This document shows, piece after piece, positions 1 through 9,788 of a DNA stretch of 9,788 nt (the stretch's first letter is position 1; each line of letters opens with the position of its first letter). The notes beneath the pieces are model-generated. The model saw only the letters and a program-made list of their open reading frames with translations, was not told the origin of the DNA and made no database searches. Source of the stretch: an uncultured Verrucomicrobiota bacterium (GTDB lineage Bacteria > Verrucomicrobiota > Verrucomicrobiae > Opitutales > Opitutaceae); the NCBI GenBank assembly GCA_946482165.1, contig CAMLQS010000187.1:1-9788 (forward strand), given 5' to 3'. The translations under genes and the position numbers were made by a program.

Positions 1-981
1 GGAAACCCGCAGGCGACGCGTTCGCATTTCGAGGCTCAGGACTTGATGGAGTCGGGCGCGGGTTCGGACAAGAACCTCGCGACCGGCTGGCTCAACCGGC
101 TGATCGGCTGCTGTCCGGAGGACGCCGAGCACCACTCCGCCCTGCGCGCGGTCGCGATGGCGGGGCAGATGCCGCGCGCCTTGCAAGGCCGCGAGGAGGC
201 GCTGGCCATCGCCGATCTTGAGCGCTTCGGCGTGAAAGGCGGCGCGGGAGCCGGGAGCAGGGAGCAAGGGGCGGGGAGCCAGAGTGAAATGATGGCGGGC
301 GGGGTATCGGGGCGCGGCGGCGCGGCGAAGGGATTCGAGGACATCTACGAAAGCGCCGTCGGGGACGCTCTGCACGGCGCGGGGCGCGAGGGTTTCGCCG
401 CCATGGATCTGCTCAAGAAGGTTGATCCGAAGCGTTACGCTCCCGCGAACGGGGCGGCGTATCCGAATGGCAACTTCGGGAAATCGCTTCGGCAGGTGGC
501 GCAGTTGATCAAGGCCGAGGTCGGGCTGGAGATCGCCTTCGTCGAGATCGGCGGCTGGGACACGCACGCGAACCAAGGCGCGGCGAACGGCGCGTTGGCG
601 AACCGGCTTACCGAGCTGGCGAACGGCCTGGGCGCGCTGCACAAGGACCTCGGTTCGAGAATGTCGGACGTGCTGGTGCTGACGATGAGCGAGTTTGGCC
701 GCACGGCGCGGCAGAACGGCAATCGCGGCACGGACCACGGGCACGGCACGGCGTTCTTCGCGCTCGGCGGCGGGGTGCGCGGCGGACGCGTGCTCGGCGA
801 CTGGCCCGGGCTGTCGGCGGACAAACTTTTCGAAGGGCGCGATCTGGCGATCACGACCGATTACCGCGATTTCTTCGCCGAGGCCTGCGTGCGCCACATG
901 GGCGTGGCGGAGTCGGAGCTGGGAAAGGTTTTCCCCGGCCACACGGCGTCGGCGAAGAACTTCCGCGGCTATCTGGGCTGA
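1..981 (+). CDS. DUF1501 family protein, 5'-truncated by the window edge
   Basis: The frame is open from base 1 and reads TRSHFEAQD within the first 15 codons, a hallmark DUF1501 segment. The start therefore lies upstream, and the in-frame TTG/ATG near 43-48 are internal. 326 residues are visible. Further family motifs are GGWDTH (550-567), MSEFGRTA (685-708) and TDHGHGT (730-750), followed by a glycine-rich stretch, a WPGL motif and a VFPG motif near the C-terminus. DUF1501 proteins share an alkaline-phosphatase/sulfatase-like fold and are abundant in Planctomycetota, Verrucomicrobiota and Acidobacteriota; many are exported, and their substrates are mostly unknown. The N-terminal part, including any Tat signal, cannot be seen. 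One oddity is a low-complexity Gly/Ser/Ala stretch encoded by 7-base DNA repeats (246-280), placed between the LERFGV and FEDIYESAVGDALHG segments. The family call is firm; a specific function is not known. Confidence 0.93.
   Translation, partial: GNPQATRSHFEAQDLMESGAGSDKNLATGWLNRLIGCCPEDAEHHSALRAVAMAGQMPRALQGREEALAIADLERFGVKGGAGAGSREQGAGSQSEMMAGGVSGRGGAAKGFEDIYESAVGDALHGAGREGFAAMDLLKKVDPKRYAPANGAAYPNGNFGKSLRQVAQLIKAEVGLEIAFVEIGGWDTHANQGAANGALANRLTELANGLGALHKDLGSRMSDVLVLTMSEFGRTARQNGNRGTDHGHGTAFFALGGGVRGGRVLGDWPGLSADKLFEGRDLAITTDYRDFFAEACVRHMGVAESELGKVFPGHTASAKNFRGYLG
246..280 (+). repeat. Five in-phase heptanucleotide repeats (GGGAGCM type) inside a coding sequence
   Basis: Consecutive 7-base units read GGGAGCC, GGGAGCA, GGGAGCA, AGGGGCG and GGGAGCC. 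Four fit GGGAGC(A/C) exactly and the fourth unit is degenerate. The tract stays open in the DUF1501 frame and encodes a Gly/Ala/Ser/Arg/Glu/Gln stretch with no recognisable family motif. It resembles the short tandemly repeated heptamers that occur between genes in several bacterial groups. That resemblance is my inference. Confidence 0.7.
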
Positions 982-1008
982 TCGGCTTTCTTCTCACGCA
1001 GCCTCGCA

Positions 1009-1021
1009 GCGGCGGGGCCGC
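1009..1021. terminator. Possible bidirectional hairpin between convergent genes
   Basis: GCGGC-GGG-GCCGC forms a perfect 5-base stem with a 3-base loop, in the 43-base gap between the DUF1501 stop (981) and the stop of the hybrid kinase (1025). There is no run of T on either side, so it is not a canonical intrinsic terminator. Only its position favours a role in ending transcription. Confidence 0.25.
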
Positions 1022-1024
1022 CGT

Positions 1025-5494
<4,470 letters not shown>

Positions 5495-5499
5495 GGCTG

Positions 5500-5505
5500 C
5501 ACCTT
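5500..5505 (-). promoter_or_regulatory. Ribosome binding site supporting the GTG start of the hybrid kinase
   Basis: On the minus strand AAGGTG ends 5 bases before the GTG at 5494, and its AAGG core sits 7 bases away, a good Shine-Dalgarno distance. From the alternative ATG at 5485 the core is 16 bases away, which is too far. Confidence 0.6.
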
Positions 5506-5529
5506 GAAGCGGACGCCTGCCAAGGCGAC

Positions 5530-5562
5530 GGTAAAAATGCCTTAAAAGACTAGGTTTTTACC
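5530..5562. promoter_or_regulatory. Perfect 8-base inverted repeat upstream of the hybrid kinase gene
   Basis: GGTAAAAA (5530-5537) and TTTTTACC (5555-5562) are exact reverse complements separated by 17 bases. The pair lies 36-68 bases upstream of the start codon, in a locally AT-rich patch within GC-rich DNA. Position and symmetry fit a binding site for a dimeric regulator or a leader hairpin. No convincing -35/-10 pair could be assigned. A further perfect 8-base palindrome, CCCTAGGG, follows at 5572-5579. Confidence 0.45.
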
Positions 5563-5726
5563 TCAGCAGCCCCCTAGGGTGATATCGGAAGCGGATAGGT
5601 GCGAATGGATATGCGGCGGCGCGACGGGAGAGCGGCGTCCGGGAGCGTTCCCAACGCCGGCCCAGCCGTATTCCCGGCCGCTCAGCCCCCGCCGGAGGTT
5701 TTAGGATCTCCCTTATAAGACACGCC

Positions 5727-6200
5727 TCAGCGTTTCGGCGATCTGTCGCTCTGCGCCTGCTCGACCACCGTGACGCGGCCATTTTCGAAGGTGATCCGCA
5801 CACGATCTTCAACGCGAGGGGCGTAGATCGGTTGGTAGTCCGGTTCATGATACACACGATAGCTTTTGCTGCCGGGATCGAAGACCACTTCGCGCCGGAA
5901 TCCCACGAGCCGGGTGCCTTGGTATTCCTGCCAGTAGGCGCTGTAAACCCAGGTGGTGGTGTGCGAGCCGGCCGCGAGGTGTTCGCGTTTCTCATCGGGC
6001 GCGCCGAGGGCGATGTAGACCATGTCTTGCGTGTCGCCGACCTCGATTTGCCGCGCTTCGAGGCGCGTCCGGGTCGTGGCGTCAAGACCGCCGAAGACCG
6101 ATGCTTTTTCCTTCGCGCGTCGTTCAAAGGTGCTGCACGCGCTGAGCGAAACGAGGGCCGCCATCGCGGCGAAAACGCGAAAGATTGAGCCAAAATACAT
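5727..6200 (-). CDS. Predicted lipoprotein, SmpA/OmlA-like
   Basis: 157 residues. The N-terminus has a hydrophobic export segment (about 6-20) ending in the lipobox LSAC, with Cys22 as the lipidation site; this indicates a membrane-anchored envelope lipoprotein. Residues 51-71 (QIEVGDTQDMVYIALGAPDE region) resemble the SmpA/OmlA-type motif, in which G-M/T-x-x-x-V precedes LG-P. The rest is rich in beta-strand-like segments (TTTWVYSAYW, REVVFD, VRITFENGRVTVVE). SmpA/BamE lipoproteins support outer-membrane protein assembly, but this resemblance is short and no BAM partner gene is nearby, so the role is inferred. The ATG at 6200 has an AGGG about 8 bases upstream. It is divergent from the lipoprotein gene at 6298 with a 97-base shared upstream region, and a 232-base gap separates it from the downstream hybrid kinase gene on the same strand. 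Confidence 0.85.
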   Translation of the reverse strand: MYFGSIFRVFAAMAALVSLSACSTFERRAKEKASVFGGLDATTRTRLEARQIEVGDTQDMVYIALGAPDEKREHLAAGSHTTTWVYSAYWQEYQGTRLVGFRREVVFDPGSKSYRVYHEPDYQPIYAPRVEDRVRITFENGRVTVVEQAQSDRSPKR

Positions 6201-6283
6201 GCGGGAACCCTGCGAACCTCATCGCGAAGCGCAACGAGGTAGAGCTCGGACCCGAAAATCAATTTGTCTCCCGCTTTGGTGAA

Positions 6284-6289
6284 TATACT
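6284..6289 (+). promoter_or_regulatory. Candidate -10 element immediately upstream of the 6298 gene
   Basis: TATACT matches a sigma-70-type -10 box closely. The best -35 candidate, TTGTCT (6264-6269), gives a spacing of only 14 bases, so the -35 is weak. Transcription would begin near 6296-6298, at or just before the first start codon. The same patch reads TATATT on the minus strand and could also serve the divergent lipoprotein gene. Confidence 0.35.
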
Positions 6290-6297
6290 TAGCTTTC

Positions 6298-7131
6298 GTG
6301 CTCATGAGAATTTTACCTGCATGCGTCGCCGGGATTATTTTGGCGGTAGGCGGCCTGGTGGGCTGCAAAGGGAAAAACCCGATTTCCTCCACGCCTGAGC
6401 CCAAGGCGACTTGGATGGACCCGCGCGTGTGGACCGCAAGCGATGGCAGAACATTGGAAGGCGCCCTGGTCGCCCGCATGGGCCAAGACGGCGTCGTGCG
6501 CCGCGCCGTGGACGGCGTTTTTCTGCGTCTGCCTCCCCGTTTCCTCAATCCCGACAATCTCAATTTTCTCAACAGCGCTTTCCAAAGCGGCGCGATTCCA
6601 ACGACCTTGCCCGAACTCTGGTATGTGCGCACCAAGCTGACTATCCCGGGCGGCGAGGCCTGGATGGCGCCCGACGCCACGGCGGCGATCGGTCCGCGCA
6701 TCGCCAAATCGGAAACGGGCTTTTGGATACTTGTAAGCGAGCTCGATGGCAGCGGCGCCAAATGGGCCCGCGTCGACAATCATTCGTATTCCAGAATCAG
6801 GTCCGACGTGCTTCTGCCGCGAAGCGAACTGGCGACTCAGATGAGCGGCTCGGGCGCTTTCCTGGATGAGGTGGGTTGCCCCCGTAACGACCTTTACGTG
6901 ATCGACGCCCGATATGGGCTTACTTCCCGCCGGATAAACGTGACCCGTGCCATGATGGGGCACCTGGCCGGCGGCCGGCTGCCAGTGACGGTTTCGCCCG
7001 CGCTTTTCGATCTCCCGGGGCATGCGCCCGACGTCTGGGACCTCACCATCACCTGGCAGCGCTCCAATGGCAGCGCGTTTACCCGCGTCATCCGGGACGG
7101 CTCCATTCTGGCCTGGCCGGAGGTCAACTAG
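6298..7131 (+). CDS. Uncharacterised lipoprotein with SHD1-like N-terminal module
   Basis: 277 residues from the GTG at 6298, or 275 from the ATG at 6304; neither start has a visible Shine-Dalgarno sequence. The N-terminus has Arg4, a hydrophobic stretch and the lipobox LVGC with Cys23 lipidated, so it is a predicted envelope lipoprotein. Residues 43-93 (RVWTASDGRTLEG, then VDGVFLRLPP and LNPDNLNFLN) follow the pattern of the SHD1-like modules common in planctomycete and verrucomicrobial proteins: W-x-x-x-x-G-R-x-x-x-A, a dG-x-V-x-L-x segment, then a short L-x-x-x-D-x-x-F helix. The remaining ~180 residues match nothing I recognise; they carry scattered aromatics, one cysteine (CPRND) and a WDLTITWQR strand near the C-terminus. 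It faces the lipoprotein gene at 6200 divergently and the VC0807-type gene convergently. The CDS is well supported; the domain call is moderate and the function unknown. Confidence 0.85.
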   Translation: MLMRILPACVAGIILAVGGLVGCKGKNPISSTPEPKATWMDPRVWTASDGRTLEGALVARMGQDGVVRRAVDGVFLRLPPRFLNPDNLNFLNSAFQSGAIPTTLPELWYVRTKLTIPGGEAWMAPDATAAIGPRIAKSETGFWILVSELDGSGAKWARVDNHSYSRIRSDVLLPRSELATQMSGSGAFLDEVGCPRNDLYVIDARYGLTSRRINVTRAMMGHLAGGRLPVTVSPALFDLPGHAPDVWDLTITWQRSNGSAFTRVIRDGSILAWPEVN

Positions 7132-7141
7132 CAGCCTATAT

Positions 7142-7323
7142 CGGGTATTTTTTCGGATTATCCACAGAGCCGAGCCGGAGCGCGGACACAGAGGTCACGG
7201 AGGAAAGGTCGATCAGGATTTCTGAAATACGGATTGGCTCTGTGCTTTCCGTGTCAGAGCTCTGTGTCCTCCGTGACGAAAAATTATCGCTCGGAATGCG
7301 GAGGTAGCCCGAAAATATCCGTG
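7142..7323. repeat. Imperfect ~180-base inverted repeat built on CACAGAG/CACGGAG units
   Basis: The first half of a 382-base convergent gap. The core arms GGACACAGAG (7184-7193) and CTCTGTGTCC (7260-7269) are a perfect 10-base match. Inside them CACGGAGGAAAG (7196-7207) faces CTTTCCGTG (7245-7253). Further out, CCGAGC/CGGAG blocks and the ends (TATTTTTTCGG at 7146-7156 against CCGAAAATA at 7310-7318) also correspond. Alternating CACAGAG and CACGGAG words of this type are, as I recall, a recurrent intergenic repeat in various bacteria. It could be a MITE-like element or a folded 3' RNA structure; no transposase is present. Confidence 0.65.
7158..7166 (+). other. Single perfect DnaA-box consensus (TTATCCACA)
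   Basis: TTATCCACA matches the classic 9-base DnaA box exactly. It sits inside the left arm of the inverted repeat, partly made from its CACAGAG word. I saw no second box or AT-rich unwinding region nearby, so no replication role is claimed. Confidence 0.3.
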
Positions 7324-7335
7324 TTATCGGCTACC
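7303..7335. repeat. Hairpin GGTAGCC/GGCTACC bridging the two large inverted repeats
   Basis: GGTAGCC (7303-7309) and GGCTACC (7329-7335) are exact reverse complements. With one bulged C the stem extends inward by CGA/TCG (7310-7312 against 7326-7329). It spans the end of the first large inverted repeat and stops one base before the second. There is no following T run. Confidence 0.45.
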
Positions 7336-7336
7336 A

Positions 7337-7514
7337 GGCACTGTCTTCAAAAATAACCCGGTGCTTTGCCAGCGCCCTGCGGGTGAGAGGGAAACCAAGC
7401 TGGGCCGGCGTTGCCCTCGGCGGCACGGGCCCGCCGGCCCGCCTCCGCCTCGGTCGCCTTGGCCGAGCATGGTTTCCCACTCACGAAGCATCGGTTTATT
7501 TCGAAGACAGCGCC
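7337..7514. repeat. Second imperfect inverted repeat, ~178 bases, abutting the stop of the VC0807-type gene
   Basis: The outer ends GGCACTGTCTTC (7337-7348) and GAAGACAGCGCC (7503-7514) match at 11 of 12 positions. AATAACCCGGTGCTTTG (7352-7368) faces its near-complement at 7484-7500. GTGAGAGGGAAACCA (7383-7397) faces TGGTTTCCCACTCAC (7470-7484) at 14 of 15. The GC-rich centre (about 7400-7465) also partly pairs around the palindrome CGGGCCCG (7426-7433). The left arm has 14 unpaired extra bases (7369-7382). The outer end includes the first base of the complemented stop codon at 7514-7516. No coding frame here is convincing. It may be a non-autonomous mobile element, a structured RNA, or a 3' structure for the minus-strand gene. 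Confidence 0.7.
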
Positions 7515-8275
7515 TAAGCCTTCGGCGTCGTGTTGGTTTCCGGCCCGCGCGGATGGAGAATTTCTTCCAGCTCCAGGCCGGTGAGTCGTTTGATGCCGCC
7601 GAAAAGCTGGAATATCGCGACCATCATCATGCCGGTGCTCGGAATCACGATCACCGGCCAGCTCCAGATCTGCATCTTTGCGAGCTGAGCGTTGAATTCG
7701 GGCGTGTTCGACGGCGCGGTCAGGAGCCAGCGCGCGAGGAGAAAATTCAGCGCCGCGCTGATCAAAAACGACGCGACGACCAGCCAGCCCGCGCGCGCCA
7801 GCAACCGCTCGAATTCCGCGGACGCGCCGCGCGCGGCGAGAGCGGCGTCAACCTTGGGCACGTCGATAACCTGGTCGCTGTAGACGAACTCGCGGACGAG
7901 GGGGCGGCGCGATTTCATGGACAAGATCACCATCAGCCCGATCACGAGCGGCACCGAGGCTTCCTTGACCGCGAACCAGATGCCGTCGAGTTCCGCCAGC
8001 CCGAAGCCGCCGGTGAGCAGAGTGCTCGCGAAGCCTATGCCGGCGATGAAGCTGAATTTTTTCCGCTGCGAGAAGTCCCAGATCGCGTAGCCGACCGGAA
8101 ATGCCAGCGCGACGATCAGCGCCACAGCCGGCCCGAGGCGCTCCGGCGCGCTTAGCTTTGAGAGGATCAGCGCCGGCACGGCGATCGTGCAGATGAGGTT
8201 GGCGAACAGATTTTCGCGGGCGGGGCGAGGCGAAGGGGCGGCGGTGGTCACGGTTTGGTCGGAAGGGCACTCCAC
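7514..8275 (-). CDS. VC0807-family integral membrane protein
   Basis: 253 residues with about six hydrophobic helices (roughly 22-40, 47-67, 75-95, 104-121, 163-183 and 205-226), so an inner-membrane protein. The sequence follows the VC0807-family pattern: NL...[18 protein letters not shown], the basic turn [48 protein letters not shown] and GGIKRLTGL. The biochemical role of this family is not established; it is distantly reminiscent of septation-protein-A-type membrane proteins. The frame opens with GTG at 8275 and another GTG at 8251. Neither has a good ribosome binding site, so the first ~8 residues are uncertain; the conserved part begins near residue 20. It is divergent from pdxJ with a 72-base gap, and its stop codon lies at the edge of a long inverted repeat. 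Confidence 0.88.
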   Translation of the reverse strand: MECPSDQTVTTAAPSPRPARENLFANLICTIAVPALILSKLSAPERLGPAVALIVALAFPVGYAIWDFSQRKKFSFIAGIGFASTLLTGGFGLAELDGIWFAVKEASVPLVIGLMVILSMKSRRPLVREFVYSDQVIDVPKVDAALAARGASAEFERLLARAGWLVVASFLISAALNFLLARWLLTAPSNTPEFNAQLAKMQIWSWPVIVIPSTGMMMVAIFQLFGGIKRLTGLELEEILHPRGPETNTTPKA

Positions 8276-8347
8276 CCGCGTCCGCGCCGCGAGCCAGCGA
8301 AAAATCCGGTTTCAAAAATTCGCCGTCCGCATAGGGTGCGCGGTTCC

Positions 8348-9106
8348 ATGATCCTCCTAGGTGTCAACATCGACCACTGCGCCACCGTGCGCCAGGCGCG
8401 CTACCGCGGCTACGCCGCCACCGTCGGCGGCCCCGTCGAGCCCGATCCCGTCGTCCTTGCCACGCTCGCCGAGCGGGCCGGCGCCGACGGCATCACCATT
8501 CACCTGCGCGAGGATCGTCGCCATATCCAGGAGCGCGACGTCCACCGCCTTCGCGAGGTGGCGCAAACCCGCATCAACCTCGAAATGGCCTGCACGCCCG
8601 CGATGACGGATTTCGCCCTGAAGGTGAAGCCCGAGTCCGTTTGCCTCGTGCCGGAGAGCCGCGAGGAGATTTCCACCGAGGGCGGTCTCGACGTCGTTGG
8701 CCAACGCGAGCGCGTGCGCGCCGTGTGCGAGGCGATGCGCGCCGCCGGGATCACGGTCAGCCTTTTCATCGACGCCGACGCCGCGCAAATCGACGCCGCC
8801 GCGGAGTTGAACGCGCCGTGGATCGAGCTTCATACCGGCGCCTGGGCCAACGCCTACCACACGCCTAAGCGCGCGGAGGAGTTTGCCCGCCTTGTCGACG
8901 GCGCCAGGCGCGCCCACGCCGCCGGGCTCGTGGTCAACGCCGGCCATGGCATCAATTACGTCAACGTCGCCGAGGTGCGCGCCTTGCCGCACGTCCACGA
9001 GCTCAACATCGGCCACAGCATCATCAGCCGCGCGCTTTTCACCGGTATCGAGGAAGCGGTGCGCGAGATGAAGACGCGGATGAATCCCGGACTAGTCGCC
9101 GCCTGA
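8348..9106 (+). CDS. pdxJ: Pyridoxine 5'-phosphate synthase
   Basis: 252 residues, close to the usual length for PdxJ. The enzyme condenses 3-amino-2-oxopropyl phosphate with 1-deoxy-D-xylulose 5-phosphate to pyridoxine 5'-phosphate, the ring-closing step of the DXP-dependent vitamin B6 pathway, in the cytoplasm. Family motifs run the full length: [14 protein letters not shown] (5-18), [10 protein letters not shown] (51-60) with catalytic His52, INLEMA (76-81) with Glu79, [20 protein letters not shown] (160-167), NAGHGINY with His200, and HELNIGH followed by a GRAV-like [12 protein letters not shown] end. The frame extends further upstream, but the family N-terminus begins exactly at the ATG at 8348. 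An AGGG sits 11 bases before it, slightly long for a ribosome binding site. acpS follows 33 bases downstream on the same strand, a common arrangement in Gram-negative genomes. Confidence 0.97.
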   Translation: MILLGVNIDHCATVRQARYRGYAATVGGPVEPDPVVLATLAERAGADGITIHLREDRRHIQERDVHRLREVAQTRINLEMACTPAMTDFALKVKPESVCLVPESREEISTEGGLDVVGQRERVRAVCEAMRAAGITVSLFIDADAAQIDAAAELNAPWIELHTGAWANAYHTPKRAEEFARLVDGARRAHAAGLVVNAGHGINYVNVAEVRALPHVHELNIGHSIISRALFTGIEEAVREMKTRMNPGLVAA

Positions 9107-9139
9107 GAACGGCGCGCCGACGCACCCACGCCAGCCCGA

Positions 9140-9556
9140 ATGGCCGAATCCATGGTTCCGACGATCTCCGGACACGTTCTCGGTCTCGGTTGCGATCTCT
9201 GCGAGGTCGCGCGCCTGCGCGGCGTATGGGAACGGCAGGGCGAACGCTTCCTCGACTACACCTACACCGAGGGCGAACGCGCCTATTGCCTCAAGATGCG
9301 CGACCCCGCGCCGTTCCTCGCCGCGCGCTTCGCGGCGAAGGAGGCCGTCGCGAAAGCCTTCGGCACCGGCATCGGCGCCGAGCTTGGCTGGCACTCGATC
9401 GAGGTCGTTCACGGCGAGCGCGGCGAGCCGCTCGTGCGCCTCGACTTGAAGGGCGCGGCCCTCCTCGCCGAGCGCGGCGCGTCGGGCGTGATGTTGACCC
9501 TTTCCCACACCGACTCGATGGCGATGGCCGTCGCGGCGCTCGTCCGCGGGGCGTAG
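9140..9556 (+). CDS. acpS: Holo-[acyl-carrier-protein] synthase
   Basis: 138 residues. The enzyme transfers the 4'-phosphopantetheine arm of coenzyme A to the conserved serine of acyl carrier protein, activating it for fatty acid synthesis; it works in the cytoplasm, normally as a trimer. Visible hallmarks are GLGCDLCEVARL near the start, with metal-binding Asp19, then FLAARFAAKEAVAKAFGTGIG (59-79) with Glu68, and the C-terminal strand LTLSHTDSMAMAVAALV. Length is within the family range. The start may be the ATG at 9140 or the one at 9152; neither has a clear Shine-Dalgarno sequence, which would fit translational coupling to pdxJ 33 bases upstream. The stop is only 9 bases from the end of a convergent gene fragment. 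Confidence 0.95.
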   Translation: MAESMVPTISGHVLGLGCDLCEVARLRGVWERQGERFLDYTYTEGERAYCLKMRDPAPFLAARFAAKEAVAKAFGTGIGAELGWHSIEVVHGERGEPLVRLDLKGAALLAERGASGVMLTLSHTDSMAMAVAALVRGA

Positions 9557-9565
9557 CGGCGCCGG

Positions 9566-9788
9566 TCAGCCGGCGTCCCGCGGCGCGCCGTCGGTCGCGA
9601 CCTCGGCGTCCAGCTCGAGTTCGAAGAGAAGGTCGTCCCGGCAGATGTCGCAGTGCAGGCGGACGACGGGCGGGTTTCGCCATCCTTGGCGCTCGCACCA
9701 CAAGTCGAAGGCCGGCGCGAGCTCGGGCTATGAAGTAGGCGATCCCGCGGGTGGCGTCGCTCCAGCCCATGCCGCGCGAGCGCAGGAT
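9566..9788 (-). pseudogene. RidA/chorismatase-like protein, C-terminal part, frame broken
   Basis: The minus strand reads SRGMGWSDATRGIAYF in one frame (down to base 9732). It continues convincingly in another frame as PELAPAFDLWCERQGW, then VVRLHCDICRDDLLFELELD, to a TGA at 9566-9568. Together these look like one protein of the RidA-like superfamily. The CR..LL.E end recalls FkbO/Hyg5-type chorismatases, which hydrolyse chorismate. The junction (9728-9731, ATAG on the minus strand) needs one base removed or two added to restore the frame. The 5' part lies outside the window. It could be a pseudogene or a sequencing/assembly error. The family call is moderate. Confidence 0.55.

Noticed and set aside
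5558..6262. 234-codon minus-strand frame overlapping the SmpA-like lipoprotein
   Set aside because: Arg/Ser/Pro-rich shadow translation. The alternative frame has a signal sequence, a lipobox and a plausible domain.
7158..7166. DnaA box as evidence for a replication origin
   Set aside because: Only one box was seen, no dnaA/dnaN/gidA-type neighbours are present, and the word overlaps a repeat that contains CACAGAG anyway.
7139..7330. TATCGG at 7139-7144 and 7325-7330 as a target-site duplication of the first inverted repeat
   Set aside because: The 6-base copies do not sit flush with the inverted ends; four extra bases lie on the right side. A chance match cannot be excluded.
7361..8155. 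264-codon plus-strand frame across the inverted repeat and antisense to the VC0807-type gene
   Set aside because: Highly charged shadow translation starting inside the repeat, opposite a gene with well-matched membrane helices and family motifs.
8357..9016. 219-codon minus-strand frame within pdxJ
   Set aside because: Shadow of an unmistakable full-length pdxJ on the plus strand.

Overview
This is a GC-rich chromosomal window from a Gram-negative bacterium. The gene content points to the Planctomycetota/Verrucomicrobiota group, most likely Opitutales-like Verrucomicrobiota: a DUF1501 protein, two lipoproteins (one with an SHD1-like N-terminal module), a VC0807-type membrane protein and an adjacent pdxJ-acpS pair. 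This placement is inferred from gene families and base composition; no rRNA or other taxonomic marker is present.

Layout. 1-981 (+) is the C-terminal part of a DUF1501 protein whose start lies outside the window. Convergent to it, 1025-5494 (-) encodes a 1489-residue signalling hybrid: a CheB-like domain, a CheR methyltransferase, a long coiled coil, PAS sensors, a histidine kinase and a C-terminal receiver. 5495-5726 is a leader/spacer with a GGTAAAAA/TTTTTACC inverted repeat. 5727-6200 (-) is a small SmpA/OmlA-like lipoprotein. It is divergent from 6298-7131 (+), an uncharacterised lipoprotein with an SHD1-like module and possibly a leaderless mRNA. The 382-base convergent gap at 7132-7513 holds two back-to-back imperfect inverted repeats. 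7514-8275 (-) is a VC0807-family six-helix membrane protein, divergent from pdxJ (8348-9106, +), which is followed by acpS (9140-9556, +). The right edge (9566-9788, -) carries the C-terminal part of a RidA/chorismatase-like protein with its reading frame broken.

How the genes relate. pdxJ and acpS form the one clear operon-like unit (pyridoxal phosphate synthesis and activation of acyl carrier protein). The large hybrid carries sensing, methylation and phosphorelay modules in one chain. No chemoreceptor, CheA or CheW gene is nearby, so it is probably a stand-alone regulator rather than part of a flagellar chemotaxis operon. The two lipoproteins are envelope proteins transcribed away from each other.

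No clearly new multi-gene system is visible. The points most worth a second look are the apparent loss of the catalytic histidine in the CheB-like domain, the two stacked inverted repeats, a 7-base DNA repeat inside the DUF1501 coding sequence, and the frame break at the right edge.
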